DNA of 64,000 nucleotides from QHXM01 sp963697975 (GCA_963697975.1 OY969111.1:4650001-4714000); one strand, 5' to 3'. Shown: positions 35,105 to 46,493, counted from the stretch's first letter. Translations and numbers: made by a program. The notes: generated from the sequence alone by a model not told the origin.

Positions 35105-36448
35105 ATGGCATTACGCGAAAGATTAATCAGAGAAACCAACCCGCCGAGCGCGGCCTTTGCGGCCAGTGAAGACGCGGCCAACGCTCAGCGCTCATTTCAG
35201 GAGATGAAGTCGCGGCTTCATCGAGCGCTCATCAACCGTATGGACTTGACGAAGCTCGGCGCGATGGCTCCCGAACAGATTTACGCTGAAGTGTCGCGCC
35301 TCGCCGAAGGTGTTCTGGCGACGGAAGCGATGCCGCTCTCGACAATCGAGCGCGAGCGTCTCGTCAACGAAGTCCGCCATGAGCTTTTCGGCCTCGGCCC
35401 GCTTGAGCCGCTGCTCGCCGATCCAACCATCTCGGACATTCTCGTCAACTCGCATCGCAAGATTTACATCGAGCGGCGCGGCAAACTGGAAGCAACGGAA
35501 GTCGCCTTCAAAGACGACGAGCATTTGATGCGTGTCATCGAGCGCATCGTTTCATCCGTTGGTCGCCGCATAGACGAATCATCTCCGATGGTGGATGCGC
35601 GCCTCGCGGACGGCTCGCGCGTCAACGCCATCATCCCACCGCTTTCGATTGATGGCCCGGTGCTTTCCATTCGTCGCTTTGGCACAGAGCCACTTCGGAT
35701 GAGCGCCTTGATTGAGAATCGCGCTTTGACCAGAGAGATTGCCGAGATGATGGAGATGTGCGTCAGCGCGCGTCTCAACATCCTCATCTCCGGCGGCACG
35801 GGCGCAGGCAAGACGACGCTCTTGAACGCGCTCTCGGCCTATATCCCGGAAGGCGAGCGCATCGTCACCATCGAAGACTCTGCCGAGTTGCAGTTGCAGC
35901 AACCTCACGTCGTTCGTCTTGAGACGCGGCCTCCCAACATCGAAGGACGCGGCGAAGTCACCCAACGCGACCTGGTCAAAAACGCCCTGCGTATGCGCCC
36001 CGACCGCATCGTCATCGGTGAGGTGCGCGGCGGCGAAGCGATAGACATGCTGCAAGCGATGAACACCGGCCACGACGGGAGTTTGACGACAGTCCACGCC
36101 AACACCCCACGCGACGCTCTCTCCCGTCTTGAGACGATGATTCAGATGACCGGCATGCGCTTATCGGAACGCGCCATGCGCCAGCAAGTCGCTTCCGCCT
36201 TAGACCTCGTTTTACAAGTCGCACGTCTTTCCGACGGCACGCGCCGCGTCACTTCAATCTCGGAGATAACGGGGATGGAAGGCGACACGATCACGATGCA
36301 GGAAATCTTCCAGTTTGAGCGCACCGGGATTGACTCAAACGGCAAGGTGATAGGCCGCTTCCGCGCCACAGGCATTCGCCCGCGCTTCGCTGAAAAACTC
36401 AAAGCCTACGGGCTTCAACTTCCGAGAGCAATTCTGGAGGAGATGTAA
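35105..36448 (+). CDS. cpaF: Tad pilus ATPase CpaF/TadA
   Basis: 447 residues, GspE/VirB11-type secretion ATPase powering pilus extension and retraction. Motifs: LFGLGPLEPLLADPTISDIL, the Walker A SGGTGAGKTTLLNAL (near 229), the Asp box IVTIEDSAELQL, the Walker B MRPDRIVIGEVRGGEAIDML and the His box GHDGSLTTVHANTPRDAL. All catalytic motifs are intact. It follows cpaE by 23 bases and precedes tadB by six. Confidence 0.96.
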   Translation: MALRERLIRETNPPSAAFAASEDAANAQRSFQEMKSRLHRALINRMDLTKLGAMAPEQIYAEVSRLAEGVLATEAMPLSTIERERLVNEVRHELFGLGPLEPLLADPTISDILVNSHRKIYIERRGKLEATEVAFKDDEHLMRVIERIVSSVGRRIDESSPMVDARLADGSRVNAIIPPLSIDGPVLSIRRFGTEPLRMSALIENRALTREIAEMMEMCVSARLNILISGGTGAGKTTLLNALSAYIPEGERIVTIEDSAELQLQQPHVVRLETRPPNIEGRGEVTQRDLVKNALRMRPDRIVIGEVRGGEAIDMLQAMNTGHDGSLTTVHANTPRDALSRLETMIQMTGMRLSERAMRQQVASALDLVLQVARLSDGTRRVTSISEITGMEGDTITMQEIFQFERTGIDSNGKVIGRFRATGIRPRFAEKLKAYGLQLPRAILEEM

Positions 36449-36454
36449 ACGACC

Positions 36455-37420
36455 ATGATGATCTCCTTTCTGGTTTTCGTCTTTTGCCTGTTTCTCGTGC
36501 TCTTCGCTTATGTGCTGGCGACGCGAGGCTCGGATAAGAAACGCGCGCGCCTGCAACAGCGTTTGAGTGAAGCCCTGCTTCATTCGGCGCACACGGAAGA
36601 TAAGGAAGTCTTGCTCGCGCGGCAGGAATTGATGAGCGAGATTCCGAGCTTGAATCGCGCCCTGCTTCAATTTCAGGTTGCCACGAAGCTCAGGCGCGTG
36701 CTGGATCAAGCCGACTTGCAGATTATGATTACGCGCCTTGTCATGTTTTCGATGATGGCAGGTTTGCTCGCCGGATTGGCCGCGTCAATGCTCTCGCCGC
36801 TGCCGGTGATTTTCGTCAGCGCGGGCGCGCTCGCCGCTAGCGTTCCTTTCATCCACGTCTTCTGGAAACGAAAAAAACGCTTCAACAAGTTTCTCGAACA
36901 CCTGCCCGACGCTCTGGAACTGATGAGCCGCGCGCTCTCCGCCGGTCACGCCTTTTCGGAAGCCCTGCACATGGTCTCAATCGAGATGCCTGAGCCGATC
37001 TCCAAAGAGTTTCGCAAGACCTACGAAGAACAGAATCTGGGTCTCTCGCTCAAGCTCGCGCTTGAGAATCTGACGCATCGCATTCCGCTGCTCGACCTGC
37101 GTCTGTGCGTGACGGCAGTGATGATTCAACGAGAGACGGGCGGCAATCTGGCGGAGATTTTGGAAAAGGTGGCGCACACGATCCGCGAGCGTTTCCGCAT
37201 CCTCGGCGATCTGAAAACACTGACGACCAGTTCGCGTCTCTCGGCCTGGCTGCTCTGCGGCCTGCCCGTCGGCGTCGCGGCGGCAGTCACCACGATGAAT
37301 CCAGAATATATGAGCATCCTCTGGAAAGACCCGCGAGGCCACAAACTGATCTACCTCGCCGTCTTCCTCCAAATCTCCGGCATGCTCATTGTGAGAAAGA
37401 TTCTGAGAATAAAGATTTAA
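36455..37420 (+). CDS. tadB: Tad inner-membrane platform protein TadB
   Basis: 321 residues, T2SS_F domain. An N-terminal membrane helix (MMISFLVFVFCLFLVLFAYV), two central helices (about 90-140), then the cytoplasmic T2SSF core LPDALELMSRALSAGHAFSE and RETGGNLAEILEKVAHTIRE, and two C-terminal helices. Works with TadC as the assembly platform. Coupled to cpaF. Confidence 0.94.
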   Translation: MMISFLVFVFCLFLVLFAYVLATRGSDKKRARLQQRLSEALLHSAHTEDKEVLLARQELMSEIPSLNRALLQFQVATKLRRVLDQADLQIMITRLVMFSMMAGLLAGLAASMLSPLPVIFVSAGALAASVPFIHVFWKRKKRFNKFLEHLPDALELMSRALSAGHAFSEALHMVSIEMPEPISKEFRKTYEEQNLGLSLKLALENLTHRIPLLDLRLCVTAVMIQRETGGNLAEILEKVAHTIRERFRILGDLKTLTTSSRLSAWLLCGLPVGVAAAVTTMNPEYMSILWKDPRGHKLIYLAVFLQISGMLIVRKILRIKI

Positions 37421-37422
37421 GA

Positions 37423-37495
37423 GTGATAGGTGATGGGTGATAGGTGATAAGACAAAACCTTCTTTCCTATCACCTCTCACCTATCACCTATCACT
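37423..37495. repeat. Heptamer inverted-repeat array 11 (GTGATAG/ATCACCT)
   Basis: Left units GTGATAG, GTGATGG, GTGATAG, GTGATAA; right units CTATCAC, CTCTCAC, CTATCAC, CTATCAC. It fills the tadB-tadC junction and ends ten bases before the tadC ATG. Confidence 0.9.
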
Positions 37496-37505
37496 GGTCG
37501 AAACT

Positions 37506-38435
37506 ATGTTGCTCATCATCACCATCTCCACTTTCGTCTGTATCACGTTCGGCGTGATGGCTCTTTACTGGCTGGTGTATCGTCCGCAGAGCGCGGCGAC
37601 CGAACGGCTCAAGCAATTGGGCCAAACGAATTCGGCGGCGACAGCCTCGGTTGCGATTAACGAAGAGCGCCCCGTGACGGAACTGGCGGAACGCATCGCA
37701 GCGCCGCTTCATCGTCTCGCGCCGCCTTCGGCAGCCGAAGCTCAGAAACTGCAAAAGATTCTGATGCACGCGGGCTATCGCGGGCCGAATGCGCCGATTA
37801 TCTATCGCGCGATTCAGTTGACTTCGCTCGTGATGTTTCCGGGCGCGGTCGCGCTCCTCTTTATGTTTCTGGCCTGGCCGCTCAACACCGCCTTCATGTG
37901 GTTTCTCGTCGCATTCATTTTCGGCTTCTTCCTGCCGCGCTTCGTGCTGGATCAGATCATTAAGAGCCGCAAGCAACGACTGCGCTGGGGGCTGGCCGAT
38001 GCGCTCGATCTGATGGTCGTCTCGATTGAAGCCGGACTCGGATTGAACGCTGCGATGCTGCGCGTGAGCGATGAATTGAGGGACGTGCATCGTGACATCA
38101 GCGAGGAGTTTGAACTGGCGAATCTGGAAATCAAAGTGGGGCGCGACCGCGATGAAGCCCTGCGGAATCTGGCGGAGCGCACGGGCGTTGACGATCTACG
38201 CAGCCTCGTCGCCATGCTGATTCAGGCCAACCGCTTCGGGACATCTATCGCCCGCGCCGTGCGTGTCTTCTCTGACAGCTTACGCACCAAGCGCCGCCAG
38301 CGCGCAGAGCAGGCCGCACAGAAGGCCGCCGTCAAACTGCTCTTCCCGCTCGCGTGCTTTCTTTTCCCCGTACTTTTCATCGCCATCTTAGGCCCCGCGA
38401 TGCTCACGCTGATGGACACCTTCATCAACATGTAA
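37506..38435 (+). CDS. tadC: Tad inner-membrane platform protein TadC
   Basis: 309 residues from ATG 37506; the ORF upstream is repeat-derived and ignored. An N-terminal helix, a central pair of helices, then the T2SSF core WGLADALDLMVVSIEAGLGL and DLRSLVAMLIQANRFGTSIA, with a C-terminal hydrophobic hairpin. Paralogue of TadB, standard position. The repeat array leaves no Shine-Dalgarno sequence before the ATG. Confidence 0.93.
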   Translation: MLLIITISTFVCITFGVMALYWLVYRPQSAATERLKQLGQTNSAATASVAINEERPVTELAERIAAPLHRLAPPSAAEAQKLQKILMHAGYRGPNAPIIYRAIQLTSLVMFPGAVALLFMFLAWPLNTAFMWFLVAFIFGFFLPRFVLDQIIKSRKQRLRWGLADALDLMVVSIEAGLGLNAAMLRVSDELRDVHRDISEEFELANLEIKVGRDRDEALRNLAERTGVDDLRSLVAMLIQANRFGTSIARAVRVFSDSLRTKRRQRAEQAAQKAAVKLLFPLACFLFPVLFIAILGPAMLTLMDTFINM

Positions 38436-38450
38436 AGGAGTTTCAAGGTT

Positions 38451-39407
38451 ATGCGTAGACGCACAATTATCGCCCTCGTCATCGTCATCACACTTTGTTT
38501 CGGTGTGGCCTCCTTCTGGAGCGCGGACACCATCCGGCGCGATGGCGAGACGGACGCCAACATCATCAGCGATTCGGGCGCGAAGACGGGCGCGAACATG
38601 GAAGATAAGAAGAAGGATGGCAACAAGGTCGTGAAGGTGCTGACCGCACCCTTCCGCGCCTTTCGCCGTCTCTTCGGTGGAGGCAAAGACGAAGGCAAGC
38701 TCTCGCGCCTCAGCGAAAAGGATGTGGAGAAATTTGAGAGCACGGGGATGACTCGCGTTGAAGATAGCCGCACGCCTAAGGCAACGACGCCGAGTGCATC
38801 CGGAACTGCGCGAGAGCATCTGGCGCTTGGCCGGACGTATCTCTCAGCGGGGCGCGTTAATGAAGCTATCAGCGAACTCTCGCTGGCCGCTTCGCTCGAT
38901 CCGCGCTTGAACGAAGCGCATAGTCTGCTCGGCCTCGCCTACGACCGCAAAGGCATGCACGAGCGCGCGAAAGATTCTTACGACCGCGCCGTCAAAGCCG
39001 ATCCCGAAGATGCACAGACGCTCAACAATCTGGGTTTCTCGCTCTATCAAAACGGCAACTACCGCGCGGCGGTTGATAAGTTGAAGCGCGCCGCCAAACT
39101 CGCGCCGACAGATCAACGCATCCTCAACAATCTCGCGCTCGCGCAGATACGTCTCGGCAAAACGGACGACGCTTACAAGAACTTCGCACGCGCTGGCGGC
39201 GAACTAACAGGCCGTCTCAACACCGCCGCCATGCTCGAACGCCTCGGGCGCAACGAAGAAGCCATCAAGCAATACGAAGCTGCGCGCCGCACTGAACCAA
39301 ACTCTGTGGTTGCCCTGCGTCGCCTCGCAGACCTCTATCGCCGCACTGGACACAGCAGCGAAGCCCAGGCCCTCGCCACTGAATCTGCGGCGATTGGAGG
39401 AAATTAA
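38451..39407 (+). CDS. TPR protein of the Tad locus (TadD-like)
   Basis: 318 residues. One N-terminal membrane anchor (TIIALVIVITLCFGVASFW), a linker of about 95 residues rich in Lys, Glu and Arg, then four to five TPR repeats (AREHLALGRTYLSAGRVNEA, HSLLGLAYDRKGMHERAKDS, QTLNNLGFSLYQNGNYRAAV, RILNNLALAQIRLGKTDDAY). TadD, the usual TPR pilotin in Tad loci, is a lipoprotein; this one has no lipobox but is placed as expected. It is likely to aid secretin assembly or interactions. Confidence 0.85.
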   Translation: MRRRTIIALVIVITLCFGVASFWSADTIRRDGETDANIISDSGAKTGANMEDKKKDGNKVVKVLTAPFRAFRRLFGGGKDEGKLSRLSEKDVEKFESTGMTRVEDSRTPKATTPSASGTAREHLALGRTYLSAGRVNEAISELSLAASLDPRLNEAHSLLGLAYDRKGMHERAKDSYDRAVKADPEDAQTLNNLGFSLYQNGNYRAAVDKLKRAAKLAPTDQRILNNLALAQIRLGKTDDAYKNFARAGGELTGRLNTAAMLERLGRNEEAIKQYEAARRTEPNSVVALRRLADLYRRTGHSSEAQALATESAAIGGN

Positions 39408-39412
39408 AACGC

Positions 39413-39519
39413 GTAGGACAGACATTCCTGTCTGTCAAAGCGTGCGATAGCACGCTCTTGATCTTCGCTCGCAGAGTATTCGCGCTTTCGCGCTCATGAC
39501 AGGCAGGAATGCCTGTCCT
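39413..39519. repeat. Palindromic dispersed element, copy C
   Basis: 107 bases between GTAGGACAGACATTCCTGTC and its complement. Same interior layout as copy A, and opposite to copy B. It lies between the TPR gene and the AAA ATPase gene. Confidence 0.85.
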
Positions 39520-39535
39520 ACGAAAAGGAAATTTC

Positions 39536-40885
39536 ATGTCACAGACGAGCATTCTGACGCGAACTGAAATAGAGAGCATGGGACCGCCCGCGCCTGAAGA
39601 GATTGCTGACACAGGCGTGTCCGAAGGTTTTTTGTGCGACCTCGCGCTCAAGCACGTGGCGATGCTGGCCGACCCGACGACCGGCGCAGTCGCGGAAAGA
39701 ATTCATCTTCCGCGCACGCTCACCGAAGAGTTGCTGCAATCGCTCTACCGCGAGAAGTTGATCGAGATTCGCATGCAGACCACACCCGGCTCGACGCGCT
39801 ACGCGATGCTGGATCATGGCTGGGATCGCATGGCGCGACTGCAAGCCACCTGCGGCTACACAGGCGCTGCGCCAGTCTCTTTGAAAGACTACGCGCACAT
39901 GATGCGTCTTCAGGCTATCCCCTCGCGCCCTGCCTCTATGGAAACAGTGCGCGCGGCGTTTCGTGATCTGGTGCTGCCCGATTCCTTGCTTCAAACGCTG
40001 GGCTGCGTCATCAACTCTCGCCGCTCGCTCTTTCTGGCAGGCTTGCCCGGCACTGGTAAAACCGCTATTGCGGAACGCATCAACGGGGCGCTGCACGGCT
40101 CAATCTGGATTCCTTACGCCATCGAGATTGATGGGCAGATTATTCGCGTCTTCGATTCTCACTCGCATCGCCCCGCGCCGGAAGATCAAACGCCGGTGGA
40201 GTATGACCGCCGCTGGGTGCATATCGAGCGCCCGCTGATCGTCGTCGGCGGCGAGTTGACTCTGGAGAACACAGACCTCGTGTGGAGTGATGTCGCAAGA
40301 TTCTATGAAGCGCCGTTTCAGATGAAGTCCAACGGCGGAACGTTAGTGATTGACGACTTCGGACGACAGCGTGTCGCGCCGCAGGATTTGCTCAATCGCT
40401 GGATTGTGCCCTTAGAGCGCCGCATGGATTATCTGGCGCTGCACACGGGCAAGAAGATCGAAGTTCCGTTTGAACAACTCGTGCTCTTTTCCACGAACCT
40501 TGATGAGAATGACCTGGCAGACGAAGCCTTCCTGCGCCGCATGGGTTATCGCGCGAAGGTTGAGCCTCCGACGCCCACCGCCTACATCGAAATCTTCAAG
40601 CGTGTGGCTTACACGCGCGGATTAAAGTGCGATCAGGTCTGTCTCGACCACGTTTTGAACAATTACATGATCGAGCATCGCCAGATGAAAGCCTGCGAGC
40701 CGCGTGATTTGCTCGACCGCGTGACCGACCTCTGCCTGTTTGAAGGGCGCACGCTTGAGCTTAGCCCGAAGGTGATTGACGTGGCATGGCGCAACTACTT
40801 CGGCGCATCGCACGGCTTCTCGACACAATCGCCGGTAACGCGCAACACGGGCGAACTGGTGCTGGACGAGTCGTTGCAGGTTTGA
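39536..40885 (+). CDS. AAA-family ATPase associated with the Tad locus
   Basis: 449 residues from ATG 39536. The N-terminal 120 residues contain a winged-helix-like LPRTLTEELLQSLYREKLIE segment. The ATPase core has LAGLPGTGKTAIAERINGAL (Walker A, about 170), GTLVIDDFGRQRV (Walker B) and LFSTNLDENDL (sensor 1). The C-terminal helical part starts near KVEPPTPTAYIEIFKRV. It resembles MoxR/RuvB-like AAA ATPases rather than secretion ATPases. It is in the same strand and order as the pilus genes, and its role there is not known. Similar genes are seen beside tad loci in Acidobacteria (from memory). Confidence 0.78.
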   Translation: MSQTSILTRTEIESMGPPAPEEIADTGVSEGFLCDLALKHVAMLADPTTGAVAERIHLPRTLTEELLQSLYREKLIEIRMQTTPGSTRYAMLDHGWDRMARLQATCGYTGAAPVSLKDYAHMMRLQAIPSRPASMETVRAAFRDLVLPDSLLQTLGCVINSRRSLFLAGLPGTGKTAIAERINGALHGSIWIPYAIEIDGQIIRVFDSHSHRPAPEDQTPVEYDRRWVHIERPLIVVGGELTLENTDLVWSDVARFYEAPFQMKSNGGTLVIDDFGRQRVAPQDLLNRWIVPLERRMDYLALHTGKKIEVPFEQLVLFSTNLDENDLADEAFLRRMGYRAKVEPPTPTAYIEIFKRVAYTRGLKCDQVCLDHVLNNYMIEHRQMKACEPRDLLDRVTDLCLFEGRTLELSPKVIDVAWRNYFGASHGFSTQSPVTRNTGELVLDESLQV

Positions 40886-40914
40886 AATCAATTCAGGTAA
40901 GAAAGAGAAACCCG

Positions 40915-42135
40915 ATGACCCGAAAATATCCCTCCCGTTATGCGTTTATCTTATCTTGCGCGGCAGTTTCCCTGTGTGCGAGTTTCGTGAGCGTGTCCGC
41001 GCAACAGTTACCGCTGCCGCCCGCTGTGCGTCAGGCGATGGTGAAACCGACGACGAAACGTTCGGGCAAGCGCAGTCTTATCAAAATCAGAGCGCGGGCG
41101 GGCGACACTTTGAGCTTGCTCGGTGATCGCTTCGGCGTTTCGGCGGAAGAGGTCGCGGACTTAAACGGCATCGTCGTCAACGCACAGCTTCAACCCGGAC
41201 AATCGCTCTTAATTCCGCTGCCGACCCCGGAATCGTTAAAGGCGTCTGCCGAAAAGTTGGCCCAACACAGCAGCGGGAGCATTCCGGGCGGGGATAATAT
41301 CTCTGCCGTCGAAACCAAAGACGCCTGGGAGAATGTGCAGGGCGTGTGGTTCAGAAAGGGAAGCCAGGCGCGTTCGAGCGAGCGAGACGTGACGGAAACC
41401 GCCGTTGGCGGCAAAAGAGAAGGTGCAGCGAAAGCATCAGGCAATGCATCGTCAACAAGGATAGTCGAAGTGGGCGATGCCGAGCGCAGCAACGTAGCGC
41501 AGCCTGTCTGGATATATCTGGTCGGCGGAGCGCGCGTCGAAGCCGACTCGGTGAACGAGACGACGGAAGGTGTCTGGTACATGCGGGGCAATCTCTCCAT
41601 CTTCATCGAACGCTCGCGCATCGAACGGATTGAGCGTGAGCGCGAGACGAGCAAGTTGGACGATTCGCCCTCGTGGACAGAGCGAGGATGGAGCACCGGC
41701 AATACGCAGTTTGATGCGCTCATCAGGGAGAACGGCGCGCGCTACGGCGTTGACCCTTACCTCATCTTCTGCGTAATGGAGCAGGAGTCGCAATTCAAAC
41801 CAAAGATCGTCAGCCCGAAGGGAGCGCGCGGCCTGATGCAACTCATGCCGGGCACGGCTGCCCATTTCGGCGTGCGTCGTCCTTTCGACCCGGCGGAAAA
41901 TATTATGGGCGGCACGAAATATCTGAAACAGTTGCTCGAAAATTTCAATGGCCGTGTTGATCTCGTGCTGGCGGGATATAATGCGGGCGAAGGCGCGGTG
42001 ATGAAGTACGGCGGAAACGTGCCACCCTACAAAGAGACGCGCAACTACGTCAAGCGAATCAGCCTACGCTACGGGCAGAGCCAATCTACAGCCGCGCCCG
42101 CAACCGGGACGCCTGTAATGGCAGGAATGAGATAA
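40915..42135 (+). CDS. LysM-containing lytic transglycosylase
   Basis: 406 residues. Signal peptide FILSCAAVSLCASFVSVSAQ. A LysM domain (ARAGDTLSLLGDRFGVSAEE, residues about 57-100), a middle domain of unknown fold (about 180-250) and a C-terminal SLT domain: MEQESQFKPKIVSPKGARG (catalytic Glu), LMQLMPGTAAHFGVRRPFD, VLAGYNAGEGAVMKYG. It cuts peptidoglycan, probably to open the wall for the pilus machine. ATG 40915 is used because the upstream frame overlaps the ATPase gene. Confidence 0.9.
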   Translation: MTRKYPSRYAFILSCAAVSLCASFVSVSAQQLPLPPAVRQAMVKPTTKRSGKRSLIKIRARAGDTLSLLGDRFGVSAEEVADLNGIVVNAQLQPGQSLLIPLPTPESLKASAEKLAQHSSGSIPGGDNISAVETKDAWENVQGVWFRKGSQARSSERDVTETAVGGKREGAAKASGNASSTRIVEVGDAERSNVAQPVWIYLVGGARVEADSVNETTEGVWYMRGNLSIFIERSRIERIERERETSKLDDSPSWTERGWSTGNTQFDALIRENGARYGVDPYLIFCVMEQESQFKPKIVSPKGARGLMQLMPGTAAHFGVRRPFDPAENIMGGTKYLKQLLENFNGRVDLVLAGYNAGEGAVMKYGGNVPPYKETRNYVKRISLRYGQSQSTAAPATGTPVMAGMR

Positions 42136-42141
42136 ATGTTT

Positions 42142-42215
42142 GTCCAAAGCCCAAAGTCTCAAGTCCAAAGTCAAAAGCTTCCGACTTTGGACATTGGACT
42201 TGAGACTTTGGACTC
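42142..42215. repeat. Heptamer inverted-repeat array 12 (GTCCAAA/GACTTTG)
   Basis: Left units GTCCAAA, GCCCAAA, GTCTCAA, GTCCAAA, GTCAAAA; right units GACTTTG, GACATTG, GACTTGA, GACTTTG. It follows the transglycosylase stop by six bases. Confidence 0.9.
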
Positions 42216-42237
42216 TTAAGCCTATGGTAAATGCCCT

Positions 42238-42987
42238 ATGAAAAAGATATTCATTAAACTCTCACTCACTCTCGCGCTTCTGTCCTGCCTGACTGTTTCC
42301 ACTTTCGCGCAGCAGAGCAGGGAAGCGCCATTAACGAACACCGCTGTCATCAAACTCGTTCGCGCGGGTTTCAAAGACAAGACGATCATCGCCATCATCA
42401 GAAGTCGTCCCGCACAGTTTGATCTTTCGCCTGATCGCCTTATCGAACTCAAGCGCGGCGGTGTCAGCGAAAACATCATTCTCGCCATGCTCGCGAGCGA
42501 CGATACGACATTCGTGGCTGACGATGATTGGAGCAGCGATCCTTTCTTCAACGAGTCGGCGAGTGCGAAGAAGGGAAACAAAACGAATGACGGCAGCGTG
42601 GACATCTTCGGGATGAACGGCGGCTCAAACAGTCGCACGCAGCGGCGCGGCCCGGATGGAACGAGCGGAGGCGACACGCAGACGACAGGCAGCGCGACCG
42701 TTCGCATCGTGCGCCCGCCAGTTGAACCCGGCGGCAAACCTGAGCTTGAGAAGACGCCGACGATGACGAATGATTCAATCGTCGAACTGGTCGAAGCCGG
42801 ATTCTCGGAAGGCACGATTATTCGTCGCATCGAAAACGCGCCAGCCGAGTTTGATCTCAGCCCGCCGAAGCTCGCAGAGTTGCGCCGTCGCCGCGTCAGT
42901 GACCGCATCATCGCCGCGATGACCGCCGCGATGGGCGATGATTCCACGCAAGGCGTGAAGCCCGCGAGCGATAGACCGGAAAATTAA
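42238..42987 (+). CDS. Secreted protein with a duplicated roughly 50-residue domain
   Basis: 249 residues. Signal peptide LSLTLALLSCLTVSTFAQQS. Two copies of one domain: NTAVIKLVRAGFKDKTIIAI through ALSNSS-free frame (about residues 33-85) and NDSIVELVEAGFSEGTIIRR (about 178-228), each ending in DLSP-(D/P)-(R/K)-L-x-E-L-(K/R)-x-x-x-V-S-(E/D)-x-I-I. A Ser/Thr/Gly-rich linker of about 85 residues joins them. The repeat pattern is clear; no family recognised by me. It is expected to be periplasmic. Confidence 0.75.
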   Translation: MKKIFIKLSLTLALLSCLTVSTFAQQSREAPLTNTAVIKLVRAGFKDKTIIAIIRSRPAQFDLSPDRLIELKRGGVSENIILAMLASDDTTFVADDDWSSDPFFNESASAKKGNKTNDGSVDIFGMNGGSNSRTQRRGPDGTSGGDTQTTGSATVRIVRPPVEPGGKPELEKTPTMTNDSIVELVEAGFSEGTIIRRIENAPAEFDLSPPKLAELRRRRVSDRIIAAMTAAMGDDSTQGVKPASDRPEN

Positions 42988-43051
42988 GAAGGCACTTCAT
43001 CAAGCAGAATCGCGCCCAACCGTAATGAGAGATGAAAAGGAACGTCCGCGA

Positions 43052-44131
43052 ATGAAAGAAGCGAAAGACCGGAGGCGAAAGTCATACCCCTGCTCGCTGC
43101 TGCTTCTTTTCTCTCTTCTCCTGCTCTGTTCGTCGCTCGCGCACGCGCAAGGCAGCAGTCAAACGAAGCCCGCTCCTTCACCGACGCCGGACGCCGGTGA
43201 TGAGATTGACGAAGGCGACGTAATCTCCGTCAGCACTTCGGAAGTGATGTTGCCTGTCACGGTGCGCGACGCAGGCGGCCAACTTGTAACCACGCTGACG
43301 CGCGACAGCTTCCGCGTCTTCGAGGATGGACGCGAACAGCCCTTGTCTGATCTGGCGCTCAGGCGCGTGCCCGCTGATGTCGTGCTGATGGTGGACGCTT
43401 CTTCGAGCGCCGTCGCCAATCTTGAGGACTTTCGCCGCGCCGTTGAAGGTTTCGCTTCAAAGCTCAGCCCCGAAGACCGCATCAGCCTCATTAAATTTGA
43501 CGACCGCGTGGAACTCTTGCAGGACTGGACGCAAAGCCGTGTGCAGTTGCGCCGCTCTTTACGTCGCATCGTGCCCGGCATGTTCACGCGCTTTAACGAC
43601 GCCCTGCTGTTGGCCTCGCGCGAGCAACTCGCTCATGCGCGCGGGCGACACGCCGTCATCGTCCTGACCGACGGCATTGACAGTGGGCGCGGCTACACCA
43701 CACTCGAAGCTGCGCTCAAGGCTTTACTCGAAGCGCAGGCCACCATCTATGTCGTCAGCAATACGGAGATAGAGCGCCGGAAGAAGCGCGAGGAGCTTGA
43801 TTCCTTGCTCGCCTCAACCCCTTCGGTCGTTCGCTTCAACGAGCTTCGCATCAATGATCTGCGCGAGGGCTTGCGCGTGCTTGACGTGAGCGAGCGGAAT
43901 CTATCGCAACTGACGGCGGCGACTGGCGGCAGGCTTTACAAGCCTGTGAGCTTTGCTGACCTTGATGCGACCTACGCGGAGGTCGCGGAGGAATTGCGCC
44001 ATCAATACGCGCTCTATTACACGCCCCTGAACAAGACGCGGGACGGGCGTTTCCGCCGTGTGCGCGTCGAAACGACGACTCCTTCACACAAGGTCGCCGC
44101 CCGCATAGGATACTTCGCGCCCGCCAGGTGA
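43052..44131 (+). CDS. VWA-domain protein (VWFA-related acidobacterial type)
   Basis: About 359 residues from ATG 43052; ATG 43025 also possible. Signal peptide CSLLLLFSLLLLCSSLAHAQ. An N-terminal beta domain (MLPVTVRDAGGQLVTTLTRD, then FRVFEDGREQPLSDL) precedes a VWA domain with MIDAS VDASSSAVANLEDFR and the TDGIDSGRGYTTL loop. The C-terminal ELRHQYALYYTP motif is typical of the VWFA-related acidobacterial family. It may bind metal and a protein ligand at the cell surface. It is the last gene of the pilus region on this strand; co-function is inference from position. Confidence 0.9.
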   Translation: MKEAKDRRRKSYPCSLLLLFSLLLLCSSLAHAQGSSQTKPAPSPTPDAGDEIDEGDVISVSTSEVMLPVTVRDAGGQLVTTLTRDSFRVFEDGREQPLSDLALRRVPADVVLMVDASSSAVANLEDFRRAVEGFASKLSPEDRISLIKFDDRVELLQDWTQSRVQLRRSLRRIVPGMFTRFNDALLLASREQLAHARGRHAVIVLTDGIDSGRGYTTLEAALKALLEAQATIYVVSNTEIERRKKREELDSLLASTPSVVRFNELRINDLREGLRVLDVSERNLSQLTAATGGRLYKPVSFADLDATYAEVAEELRHQYALYYTPLNKTRDGRFRRVRVETTTPSHKVAARIGYFAPAR

Positions 44132-44462
44132 GACCCTTCCGGCTTATTCTTTATCTCCATTTTCCTTAACAAATCAGCATGTTTCTCTAAGATAGGGGTC
44201 AGAAAGGCCAGCCTCACTTGAGAACTGGGCGTCGATGGTGTCATAAAGCCACGACCCCTCTGGAATGTCGTCTTTTGGGCTTATGTGATACGCCAGCCTC
44301 CCTCGCCTGATCTGGTCAATAATTTCCTACTTCCGGTTAAGTTCTACTATTTCTTCACTTGACTAAAAATTGGGAAAGCGGCATAGTCATTGCTCTTGTG
44401 AGACTGCCGTTCTGTGAACTGCTTTGTCTAAGGCAATATATAATCTGGAAAAGGAAAAATTC
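44132..44462. other. 331-base gap upstream of the radical SAM gene
   Basis: No ORF is supported. It contains a candidate promoter (separate entry). Apart from that nothing clear is seen: no array and no terminator-like T-run. Confidence 0.6.
44359..44387 (+). promoter_or_regulatory. Candidate promoter of the radical SAM gene
   Basis: TTGACT (44359-44364), 17 bases, CATAGT (44382-44387). Leader of about 70 bases to ATG 44463. Confidence 0.5.
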
Positions 44463-46493
<2,031 letters not shown>

